From: Alistipes sp.
GTDB lineage: Bacteria; Bacteroidota; Bacteroidia; Bacteroidales; Rikenellaceae
DNA length: 14,850 nt
Direction of reading: 5' to 3'
Assembly: GCA_017391185.1 (NCBI GenBank)
Contig: JAFOZN010000221.1
Span: 1 to 14,850 of the forward strand
Part shown: positions 1-5,665 of the stretch, in pieces
How the letters are laid out: each line of letters opens with the position of its first letter
How positions within the stretch are numbered: the stretch's first letter is position 1
Made by a program: the position numbers and the translations under genes
The notes under the pieces: model-generated
What the model saw: the letters and a program-made list of their open reading frames with translations, nothing else
What the model was told of the DNA's origin: nothing
The model's database searches: none

Positions 1-1339
1 AACAGTTCAGCGGTTTACCTCTGAGGCAGAATACCGCCTGCGTCATGGCATCACGAGTCTGGGTGATAGGTCCCATCGCCGAGAGTCCCTCGGTAATGAA
101 GATCATGGTCTTCTCAGCCAATGGATTTTTGCTATCGGTCAAATGGACCTTACAATCGCGAAGCTTACGGTTATTCACCGCCACCTTCTTGGCTGTCTCG
201 CGAGCCTTTTTCTGGATACCAGAGATGGCCTTGCGTGCCTTCTCATTCTCGGCAATCTTCTTCTGCATCACCTGAGCAGTATCGGGGTGCTTATGCAGAT
301 AGTTATCAAGATTTGTCGCCAAGAAATCACCCACAAATTGCTGCATCGAGACTCCTGGAGCAATCTCCTTCGATCCGAGCTTAATCTTGGTCTGCGACTC
401 AAATACAGGATCATTCATTCTCACCGACACAGCCGCAATCATCGAAGTACGGACATCCGATGGATCATAATCCTTCTTCATAAACTCCTTCACGACCTTT
501 GCCACCGAAGCACGGAAAGCCGCTTGATGCGTACCGCCCTGAGGAGTATATTGACCATTGACAAACGAATAGTAGCTCTCGCCATAACCCGCGCCGTGAG
601 TAATCACCACATCGATATCATCACCCGAAAGATAGATAGGCGGATACAAAGGCTCCTCGGAAAGGTTATCATTGACCAAATCCAAAAGACCATTTTTCGA
701 GACATACTCCTGACCATTGAGGATAATCTTCAGTCCGAGGTTTAGATAGGTGTAGTTACGCACCATCTGCTCGACATAGTCCAGATTATAACTATACTCG
801 CCAAAAATCTCCTCATCCACGCGGAAACGGATCATAGTACCGTTACGCTCGCTAACTCCACTCTCCCAACTATCTGTAAGTTCCAAACCCTGCGCAAAAC
901 TTACGGTATGAGCTTCGCCATCGCGCACCGAACGAGCTGTAAATTCACTGGAGAGCATATTTACAGCCTTCACACCCACACCATTCAGACCTACGGTCTT
1001 TTTGAAGGCATCGCCCTCATACTTACCTCCCGTATTCATCTGACTCACCGCAGCCGACAGAGACTTAAGTGGAATACCGCGACCATAATCGCGCACCGTC
1101 ACCACATTATCCTCTATGGTAATCTCAATCTTATCACCCGCACCCATGATAAACTCATCAATAGAGTTATCTACGGTCTCCTTGATCAAGACATAGATAC
1201 CATCATCTGCCTGCGAACCATCGCCCAGCTTTCCGATATACATACCGGGGCGCAGACGCAAGTGCTCGCGCGGAGTAAGTGTTTTGATGGCGTCATCATC
1301 ATACGCCACCGCAGGATTTATATTTTTCTCGTTTGCCAT
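1..1339 (-). CDS. parE: DNA topoisomerase IV subunit B (ParE), C-terminal part off the window
   Basis: ATPase subunit of the type IIA topoisomerase that unlinks daughter chromosomes, working with ParC in the cytoplasm. The 446 visible residues hold the GHKL ATPase domain: E54/N58 in KETVDNSIDEF, DYGRGIP at 84-90, the ATP lid NGVGVKAVN near 119-127, then the transducer with the QTK loop at 316-318. The TOPRIM domain begins near residue 410. The N-terminus (LRPGMYIGKLGDG) is of the Bacteroidota ParE type rather than GyrB. Odd: the TOPRIM motif reads E417-G-L-S-A-M-G, where type IIA enzymes normally have EGDSA; the catalytic Glu is kept but the Asp is Leu. The rest of TOPRIM and the C-terminus lie beyond base 1. 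The ATG at 1339 is 46 bases downstream of the plsC stop, so the two are probably cotranscribed from the plsC promoter. Confidence 0.95.
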   Translation of the reverse strand, partial: MANEKNINPAVAYDDDAIKTLTPREHLRLRPGMYIGKLGDGSQADDGIYVLIKETVDNSIDEFIMGAGDKIEITIEDNVVTVRDYGRGIPLKSLSAAVSQMNTGGKYEGDAFKKTVGLNGVGVKAVNMLSSEFTARSVRDGEAHTVSFAQGLELTDSWESGVSERNGTMIRFRVDEEIFGEYSYNLDYVEQMVRNYTYLNLGLKIILNGQEYVSKNGLLDLVNDNLSEEPLYPPIYLSGDDIDVVITHGAGYGESYYSFVNGQYTPQGGTHQAAFRASVAKVVKEFMKKDYDPSDVRTSMIAAVSVRMNDPVFESQTKIKLGSKEIAPGVSMQQFVGDFLATNLDNYLHKHPDTAQVMQKKIAENEKARKAISGIQKKARETAKKVAVNNRKLRDCKVHLTDSKNPLAEKTMIFITEGLSAMGPITQTRDAMTQAVFCLRGKPLNC

Positions 1340-1385
1340 ATTCTATTTCAAAAACTCCTTTTCAAAACTCATTCTGAAAAAGCTA

Positions 1386-2120
1386 CTATTTCTTAGCAAT
1401 CTCACTACGCAACTGAGCCAAAGCATCGACCATCTGCGCCTGTACCTTCTGCGCCATATCTTTCACCTCGGTATTCTTCACCTCCTCAACAGATACAGGA
1501 GGGAGAACTCGAATAGCGATACGGTTGCGCCAATTCATAAACGCACCCTTGAGAGTGGTATGAGTACCTGTCATCACCACAGGCAAGATCTCAACCTCTG
1601 CCTCCTTAGCCAAAGAGAATGCACCCATCTTGAAACGATGGATCTGGGCATCCTTCGAGCGAGTACCCTCTGGGAAAATCGCTACACTTGCACCCCTCTG
1701 AAGCCACATCTTGCCCTGAGTGAGTACCTTGGCCATAGACTCCGATGCGTTACCACGCTGAATAGGAATATCACCATGAATCCAAAGGAGCTGACCTACG
1801 AATGGTGTACGGAATACCTCAACCTTAGATACCCAGCGGAAATTGAGTGGAATTTTATATGCTGCCAAGATATCAATCTGCGAGCAGTGATTCATCACTA
1901 TAACATACGACTTCTTCTTGTCGATATTCTCTACACCGTCAATAGTACGTTTAGAGAGAGGTGCGCATCCGAAAAAGATGCTACAAATCCAGCGAGAAAT
2001 CTCGTGTACAGCCTTACGACTCTTATCAAAGGGCAGAGTCACAACCATCACGATAAATGACAAAATCACAAGAACTGTGACGTAGAGAATCACAAAAATA
2101 TAATACAAAAACGATAGCAT
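1386..2120 (-). CDS. plsC: 1-acyl-sn-glycerol-3-phosphate acyltransferase (PlsC family)
   Basis: Membrane-bound acyltransferase that by family transfers an acyl group to lysophosphatidic acid to give phosphatidic acid, the precursor of membrane phospholipids. The 244-residue protein starts with a hydrophobic anchor (about residues 4-28). It carries the catalytic H-x4-D motif at H78-D83 (NHCSQID), the GDIPIQR block at 116-122 that usually holds the substrate-binding Arg, and the FPEGTRS glycerophosphate-binding motif at 149-155. The length is normal for the family and all key residues are present. Bacteroidota often encode several paralogues, some acting on ornithine or glycine lipids, so the exact acceptor is not settled by sequence. 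It is the first gene of the plsC-parE unit and has a good promoter in the divergent 220-base intergenic region. Confidence 0.9.
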   Translation of the reverse strand: MLSFLYYIFVILYVTVLVILSFIVMVVTLPFDKSRKAVHEISRWICSIFFGCAPLSKRTIDGVENIDKKKSYVIVMNHCSQIDILAAYKIPLNFRWVSKVEVFRTPFVGQLLWIHGDIPIQRGNASESMAKVLTQGKMWLQRGASVAIFPEGTRSKDAQIHRFKMGAFSLAKEAEVEILPVVMTGTHTTLKGAFMNWRNRIAIRVLPPVSVEEVKNTEVKDMAQKVQAQMVDALAQLRSEIAKK

Positions 2121-2154
2121 AATCTATGATTTTTAGTTAACAATATTCATCTTG

Positions 2155-2186
2155 CAAATTTACTCATTTTTGCTCGGAGGCACAAA
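2155..2186 (-). promoter_or_regulatory. Bacteroidota-type sigma-ABfr promoter for plsC-parE
   Basis: Read on the minus strand: a -33 element TTTG (2186-2183), a 20-base spacer, then TAAATTTG (2162-2155), matching the TAnnTTTG -7 consensus. The predicted transcript starts near 2148, giving a leader of roughly 28 bases before the plsC ATG at 2120. Prediction from consensus only. Confidence 0.65.
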
Positions 2187-2266
2187 ATTTTCGATATATT
2201 TTTCTCCTAAATTTATTAACAATAGACAAAAATATCTGCCAAGAATGCCAAATCCCGACAGAGCGC

Positions 2267-2296
2267 TTGCTTTTTTAAATCAATTCGTTATCTTTG
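2267..2296 (+). promoter_or_regulatory. Bacteroidota-type sigma-ABfr promoter for the metallo-hydrolase gene
   Basis: TTG at 2267-2269, a 19-base spacer, then TATCTTTG at 2289-2296, an exact fit to TTG-N19-TAnnTTTG. The start of transcription would fall near 2303, about 38 bases before the ATG at 2341. It diverges from the plsC promoter; the two lie about 80 bases apart and do not overlap. Confidence 0.7.
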
Positions 2297-2340
2297 TCAC
2301 TAAGCAAGATTAAAGACTAACCGATAAAACTATTTGTAAT

Positions 2341-3060
2341 ATGTCATTGTTTTCGATTTTTTCAGGCTCAAAAGCCCCTGAATACCCTACAGATACGCTA
2401 CCTCTGAATGAGGATCAGCAACTTAAATTCACCTTCTTCAAGCACGCATCGTTTGCCATAGAATATGCCTCACGCCATATCTACATAGATCCCGTGAGCG
2501 AGTATGCCGAATATAGTAAACTACCAAAGGCTGATATAGTGTTGGTCACACACTCGCATTATGATCATTTTGACCGCGCTGCGATTGATGATTTGACCAC
2601 CCATGAGAGTATCATCGTGTGCGACAAGACATCGGCAGAAGGCTTCGAGGGAGAGTGTTTCTTAATGACTCCTGGACTCAAGGCCAAGGCGTTTGATAAG
2701 ATCATAATTGAAGCCGTAGCGGCATATAACACATCGGAAGGACACACAGATTTTCACCCAAAAGAGCGAGAGGATTGCGGCTACATTTTGACTCTTGAAG
2801 AGGGCTTACGCATCTACATTGCGGGCGATACTGAGCCCACCGAAGAGATGCTTGCATTGAAGAATATAGACATCGCCTTCCTTCCTGTCAATCAGCCATA
2901 TACAATGACTGTAGATCAAGCTGTAGAAGTCGTAAAAACTATCCGTCCGAAGATCTTCTATCCATACCATTATGGCGAGGTCGAGGAGAAGACCGACATT
3001 GAGCGATTGAAGCGAGAATTGGAGGGCGTTTGCGAAGTCAGAGTCTTCCCTATGGAGTAG
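2341..3060 (+). CDS. Metallo-beta-lactamase-fold hydrolase, UlaG-like
   Basis: Cytoplasmic metal-dependent hydrolase of unknown substrate; 239 residues with no signal peptide. The MBL metal-binding motif HSHYDH lies at residues 71-76. Further candidate ligands are H136 or H140, D164 in AGDTEP, and H211 in YPYHYGE near the C-terminus. This arrangement is that of the UlaG/UPF0173 branch (L-ascorbate-6-phosphate lactonase and relatives), not of secreted beta-lactamases. No ascorbate-utilisation genes are nearby, so a ula function is not claimed. The gene appears monocistronic: it has its own sigma-ABfr promoter upstream and a 12-bp-stem terminator about 40 bases downstream, shared with the convergent membrane-protein gene. 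A role as a housekeeping hydrolase is inference only. Confidence 0.85.
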   Translation: MSLFSIFSGSKAPEYPTDTLPLNEDQQLKFTFFKHASFAIEYASRHIYIDPVSEYAEYSKLPKADIVLVTHSHYDHFDRAAIDDLTTHESIIVCDKTSAEGFEGECFLMTPGLKAKAFDKIIIEAVAAYNTSEGHTDFHPKEREDCGYILTLEEGLRIYIAGDTEPTEEMLALKNIDIAFLPVNQPYTMTVDQAVEVVKTIRPKIFYPYHYGEVEEKTDIERLKRELEGVCEVRVFPME

Positions 3061-3100
3061 GCAGAGGCAATTCAGAATTGAATTAGCGCAGAAAAAGACA

Positions 3101-3134
3101 AATGAGCTACTCGGCAATGAGTAGCTCATTTTCT
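3101..3134. terminator. Bidirectional terminator between convergent genes
   Basis: Perfect 12-bp stem AATGAGCTACTC (3101-3112) and its complement (3119-3130) around a 6-base loop, followed by TTTTC on the plus strand. On the minus strand the hairpin is followed by TTGTCTTTTTC. It can therefore serve both the metallo-hydrolase gene and the convergent membrane-protein gene ending at 3172. Confidence 0.8.
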
Positions 3135-3171
3135 TTGAAATAAAAACAGTTAAGAGGAAATTCTACGCGCT

Positions 3172-3969
3172 CTATTTTTTGCCGTTAATTTTGCGATCAA
3201 TCAAATAGCCGACAAAGAATCCAAGAGCCGAAAGGATAATCATTGCCCCCGCTATAATAGGCGTTTCTTGACCTCTGAAATTTTCAGGAAGATTATTCGC
3301 CCAATAGAATCCACCCATCAAAGCTATACCAAAACCGATAGCCATAAACGCCACACGGATCAAAAAGCTTGAAACACTAATGGGATTCTTCGAGAAATAG
3401 TGCTCAATAATGAGACCCACAACCATACCTATTGCACCAAACAACACCATACCTCCAATAACAGCAAGGAAGTTGCGGTGATAAGCATTATTTGCCATAC
3501 CAAAGCCAACACCACAAATCATCAGAGCCCAACGCAACATAGCGTATTTATTGATAGGCGCAGCATTGCTAAACTCGCTCTTGTGGCGGTTAGCCAACCA
3601 ATACTCCACAAAGAACGACACCACAAATCCCACAGCTGCCGCAGCCACCGATAAAGCGATAGCATACGTCTCTGCCATAGGCGTACCGTTCTGAGCCTGA
3701 TTGTAGGCATAAAGTACCACGCTTGCCACCAACAATCCCACCAAGCCCACGCGAAGTATCCACGCTGGAGGAATAGAGATTTTACTATCCTTGTTGCGGT
3801 TGTTATCCACAGACAAATACTCCAAAGTCTCCTCGGCATTGAGTTTTTCGAGAATATGCATACGCTCACGGCGGCGCATAAAGTAAGAGATAATTTTGTA
3901 GAGACCCAACATCAAGCCCCCTCCAAAAAAGACCATCAGAAAGGCCAGAATCAATTCATCAGAATACAT
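3172..3969 (-). CDS. Multi-pass inner-membrane protein with DUF6249-like N-terminal half
   Basis: Function unknown. The 265 residues predict about seven membrane helices: near 5-28, 70-92, 98-122, 142-160, 167-190, 200-225 and 240-258. A basic cytoplasmic stretch follows helix 1 (RRRERMHILEKL, about 32-43). The layout of a first helix, R-rich linker, ILEKL and then paired glycine-rich helices resembles the DUF6249 proteins I know from Bacteroidota, but this one looks about twice as long, as if the helix-pair unit were duplicated. There are no catalytic motifs. It is divergent from the ECF sigma gene, and its upstream region carries a near-copy of the sigma factor's own promoter (4062-4091), so co-regulation by that sigma factor is the most likely context. 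Membrane location is confident; any role in envelope sensing is inference. Confidence 0.8.
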   Translation of the reverse strand: MYSDELILAFLMVFFGGGLMLGLYKIISYFMRRRERMHILEKLNAEETLEYLSVDNNRNKDSKISIPPAWILRVGLVGLLVASVVLYAYNQAQNGTPMAETYAIALSVAAAAVGFVVSFFVEYWLANRHKSEFSNAAPINKYAMLRWALMICGVGFGMANNAYHRNFLAVIGGMVLFGAIGMVVGLIIEHYFSKNPISVSSFLIRVAFMAIGFGIALMGGFYWANNLPENFRGQETPIIAGAMIILSALGFFVGYLIDRKINGKK

Positions 3970-4002
3970 AATTGTAATTTTTAAGGTTTATAATTAATTT
4001 AT

Positions 4003-4014
4003 CTTTGTACAAAG
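4003..4014. repeat. 12-bp perfect palindrome in the leader of the membrane-protein gene
   Basis: CTTTGTACAAAG is a perfect palindrome 34 bases upstream of the membrane-protein ATG (3969). It lies within the leader that the ECF-type promoter at 4062-4091 would produce. It could be an operator half-site pair or chance; nothing else supports a role. Confidence 0.3.
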
Positions 4015-4061
4015 TTTTCAGCCACCACTTTCAGACATTGCGCTGAGAGGGCTTTCATCTA

Positions 4062-4091
4062 TTTAGACGCAAAACAGAGAAAAAGGTTACA
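4062..4091 (-). promoter_or_regulatory. ECF-type promoter reading toward the membrane-protein gene
   Basis: On the minus strand, GTAAC (4090-4086) is separated by 16 bases from CGTCTAA (4069-4063). This is the -35/-10 form expected of ECF sigma factors (AAC-containing -35, CGTC-type -10). The whole 30-base block matches the plus-strand block at 4326-4355 in about 25 of 30 positions, with the same 16-base spacing. Transcription would start near 4057 and give a leader of about 90 bases before the ATG at 3969. Confidence 0.7.
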
Positions 4092-4140
4092 CATTTTCTG
4101 AGGAAAATCAGGATTATATAATTTAATGTAGTATAGAAAA

Positions 4141-4248
4141 CGTCACTCCACCGAGCCAAATGGCAAGGATTGGAGTCTCTACCCTCATTAGATATTTACC
4201 GTTAGAGATGCCACTGAGATCTCGCTTTCGCTCGGCTTTGGCATGACA
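4141..4248. repeat. 108-bp extragenic element with imperfect terminal inverted repeats
   Basis: Lies between the two mirrored ECF promoters. The left end (from 4141: CGTCACTCC, then CCGAGC, then TGGAGTCTC at 4171-4179) is repeated inverted at the right end. Read from 4248 on the minus strand, that end gives TGTCATGCC, then CCGAGC, then TGGCATCTC at 4213-4205. The arms are about 40 bases each with mismatches and small gaps, around a 25-base AT-rich centre. The GTCAT...CCGAGC...ATCTC style resembles the dispersed extragenic repeats common in bacterial intergenic regions. The element could fold as a long imperfect hairpin. Only one copy is in this window, so repetitiveness in the genome is inferred. 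Confidence 0.5.
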
Positions 4249-4325
4249 TAATTCTACATCACTATTTTGAAAAACATTCATATTTAATTTTAAAACCACA
4301 ATAAAGCAAAAAAAGCTCGGAAACA

Positions 4326-4355
4326 TGTAACCTTTTACATATTTTTGCGTCTAAA
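4326..4355 (+). promoter_or_regulatory. ECF-type promoter of the sigma factor operon (probable autoregulation)
   Basis: GTAAC at 4327-4331 and CGTCTAA at 4348-4354, spaced by 16 bases. The block mirrors 4062-4091. Shared parts are TGTAACCTTTT (11 bases) and TTTGCGTCTAAA (12 bases); the 7-base middle differs. The predicted start of transcription is about 4358-4361, only a few bases before the sigma ATG at 4363. ECF genes commonly drive their own promoter, which is the simplest reading here. Confidence 0.7.
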
Positions 4356-4362
4356 GAGTAAG

Positions 4363-4902
4363 ATGGAAATGATAGAAAACTCACTAATACGCCAAATTAT
4401 AGATGGAGCAACCCACCGCTATGCTGAGCTCGTGCAGCTTCACCAAAGCGAAGTCTTTGCTCTCATTGTGCGTATTGTGGGCAATGAAGCAGAGGCCGAG
4501 GAGCTCACGCAGGATGTATTCCTGAAGGCTTACACCAACCTCCGCCAATTCAAGGCCAAGAGTTCATTTTCCACATGGCTATACCGCATAGCCTACAACG
4601 AGGCAATGTCCCACACGAGACGCCGAAAAGAGGTCACAATCCCATTAGACGAGAGACGCATAGCGCAAGTCGGAGAGCAAGAGTTAGAGGATTGGGAATT
4701 ATCCGAACAAGAGGAGGAGGTAGAGCGATTGATCGGCGCAATAGAGGTCCTACCGAGCCAAGAGAGGGCTTTGATAACGATGTTTTACTACAATGGTTTC
4801 ACCACTGAGAAGTGCGCCGAGATAACAGAGCAGAGCGTAGCGAATATAAAGACAAAGCTACACAGGATAAGAAAAAAGTTGTATTTAATGGTAAAGAGCT
4901 GA
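4363..4902 (+). CDS. ECF-family RNA polymerase sigma factor
   Basis: Alternative sigma factor of about 179 residues, the usual ECF length. Region 2 spans roughly residues 25-90: a VFALIVRIVGN core helix, then EAEELTQDVFLKAY, then FSTWLYRIAYNEAMSHTRRR for -10 melting and recognition. Region 4 (about 128-175) holds LPSQERALITMFYYNGF followed by the helix-turn-helix with VANIKTKLHRIRKKL for -35 binding. I chose the ATG at 4363 (4369 is also possible). The longer frame from a TTG at 4345 is excluded because that codon lies immediately 5' of, and its reading frame then runs through, the -10 element of the gene's own ECF promoter. The ATG lies only about 2-5 bases after the predicted transcript start. 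It is followed after 4 bases by a small membrane protein. The inducing signal is unknown. Confidence 0.93.
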   Translation: MEMIENSLIRQIIDGATHRYAELVQLHQSEVFALIVRIVGNEAEAEELTQDVFLKAYTNLRQFKAKSSFSTWLYRIAYNEAMSHTRRRKEVTIPLDERRIAQVGEQELEDWELSEQEEEVERLIGAIEVLPSQERALITMFYYNGFTTEKCAEITEQSVANIKTKLHRIRKKLYLMVKS

Positions 4903-4906
4903 CAAT

Positions 4907-5257
4907 ATGGAGAAGAAAAAGATGATTTATCAGAAAGCTTTAAGGCAGATGAGCGAAAAGAGCCTCTCCGCAGATTTTCAGGCTCAAGTGATGGAGCGTG
5001 TACGAGAGAAGGCTCGCAGACGCGAATTGATCGAGACATGGTGCATATGTATCACAGGATGTCTGCTCCTGATCGGAGTGGGCGCACTGACACTTTGGGC
5101 TTGTCATCAGGTGACAGGAGAGATTTTCACCGAGCAAAATATCTACACCATAAAACTCATCTGCACATTCGGCATTACGTTGCTCATACTATACATCTTC
5201 GATGAGTTATTCCGCGCGCCGATATTGGCATTCCTAAAAAAAATAGACCCCAACTAA
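4907..5257 (+). CDS. Small two-helix membrane protein, possible sigma-factor partner
   Basis: No family recognised with confidence. It has 116 residues: a charged N-terminal cytoplasmic segment of about 43 residues (with a likely amphipathic helix, FQAQVMERVREKARRRE, near 24-40), membrane helices near 44-67 and 82-98, and a short basic tail. The start is 4 bases after the sigma stop, with AAAGAG inside the end of the sigma gene as a possible ribosome site, so translation is probably coupled. Position and topology are what one expects of an anti-sigma factor or membrane sensor for the ECF protein. However, the zinc-binding HxxxCxxC motif of the common anti-sigma class is absent, and the cytoplasmic part is short. 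The anti-sigma role is inference. The gene ends inside the stem of a terminator hairpin. Confidence 0.75.
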   Translation: MEKKKMIYQKALRQMSEKSLSADFQAQVMERVREKARRRELIETWCICITGCLLLIGVGALTLWACHQVTGEIFTEQNIYTIKLICTFGITLLILYIFDELFRAPILAFLKKIDPN

Positions 5258-5278
5258 CATCTCTGTCAGTTGGGGTTT
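5247..5278. terminator. Bidirectional terminator, overlapping the stop codon of the small membrane protein gene
   Basis: ACCCCAACT (5247-5255) pairs with AGTTGGGGT (5268-5276) around a 12-base loop. On the minus strand the hairpin is followed within four bases by a run of eight T residues, making it a strong terminator for the metal operon. On the plus strand only TTTAA follows, so it is weaker in that direction. The TAA stop of the 4907-5257 gene begins in the stem. Confidence 0.7.
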
Positions 5279-5307
5279 AAGGCCTTAAATATACCCTTTA
5301 GCACGCT

Positions 5308-5628
5308 CTACTTCTTGGCAGGAGTAGCAGGCGCAGTAGATTTCACATTGATCTTGATGCGCTGAAGAGCCTTAGTAAGGGTAGCATCGCTTGTCTTGGT
5401 CTGATCGTAAGTAATTGTGATGGTCTTCTTCTCAAGATCCATAGACATATCCTTTACACCCTTCTGCATAGGGATTGTATTCTCAATCTTCTTGGCGCAG
5501 GTTGGGCAACCATCCATATCGGTCACAAATACGGTAGTCTTGATTGCAACATCTTTCTTCTGTGCCGAAGCCTCAGCTACGCCGAAGCCTATAACTGCCA
5601 TAAGGCAGAGGATAATAATCTTTTTCAT
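5308..5628 (-). CDS. Secreted or periplasmic heavy-metal-associated (HMA) domain protein
   Basis: Small metal-binding protein, probably a periplasmic metallochaperone. The 106 residues begin with a Sec signal peptide (MKKIIILCLMAVIGFGV, cleavage around A20-A22). A ferredoxin-like HMA domain (about 29-95) follows, with the metal-binding pair C41-P-T-C44 after M38. A short Ala/Thr/Pro/Lys-rich tail ends the protein. The motif reads MDGCPTC in place of the textbook GMxCxxC, but both cysteines are kept. HMA domains usually carry Cu(I), sometimes Zn, Cd or Hg. It is the last gene of the operon after the TonB-dependent receptor (37-base gap), which fits delivery or sequestration of the metal imported by that receptor. 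The metal itself cannot be read from sequence. Confidence 0.88.
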   Translation of the reverse strand: MKKIIILCLMAVIGFGVAEASAQKKDVAIKTTVFVTDMDGCPTCAKKIENTIPMQKGVKDMSMDLEKKTITITYDQTKTSDATLTKALQRIKINVKSTAPATPAKK

Positions 5629-5665
5629 AGTTTTACTTGTGTTTTAAGTTATTTTTATTCTACAA

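Noticed and set aside
143..745. 200-codon plus-strand open frame antisense to parE
   Set aside because: Shadow of the conserved parE frame; Ile/Arg/His-rich composition typical of the reverse frame.
1284..2060. Long plus-strand open frame overlapping plsC and the start of parE
   Set aside because: Antisense to two well-supported genes with complete catalytic motifs; no domain features of its own.
4000..4007. TATCTTTG on the plus strand as a housekeeping promoter for the sigma gene
   Set aside because: No TTG element at 19-21 bases upstream and more than 350 bases from the gene, with a much better ECF-type promoter in between.
3999..4058. 19-codon minus-strand frame (starting MKALSAQCLK) in the leader of the membrane-protein gene
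   Set aside because: Its ATG falls at or before the predicted transcript start of the ECF-type promoter, there is no ribosome site, and its end overlaps a palindrome; too weak to call a leader peptide.
4123..4326. Minus-strand open frame of 67 codons in the ECF intergenic region
   Set aside because: It runs through the inverted-repeat element and into the sigma promoter, has no recognisable domain and composition unlike the real genes; treated as chance.
4345..4362. TTG at 4345 as an upstream start for the sigma factor
   Set aside because: The frame from this codon passes through the -10 box CGTCTAA of the gene's own promoter, so it would lie upstream of the transcript start; ECF proteins also normally begin close to the residue encoded at 4363.
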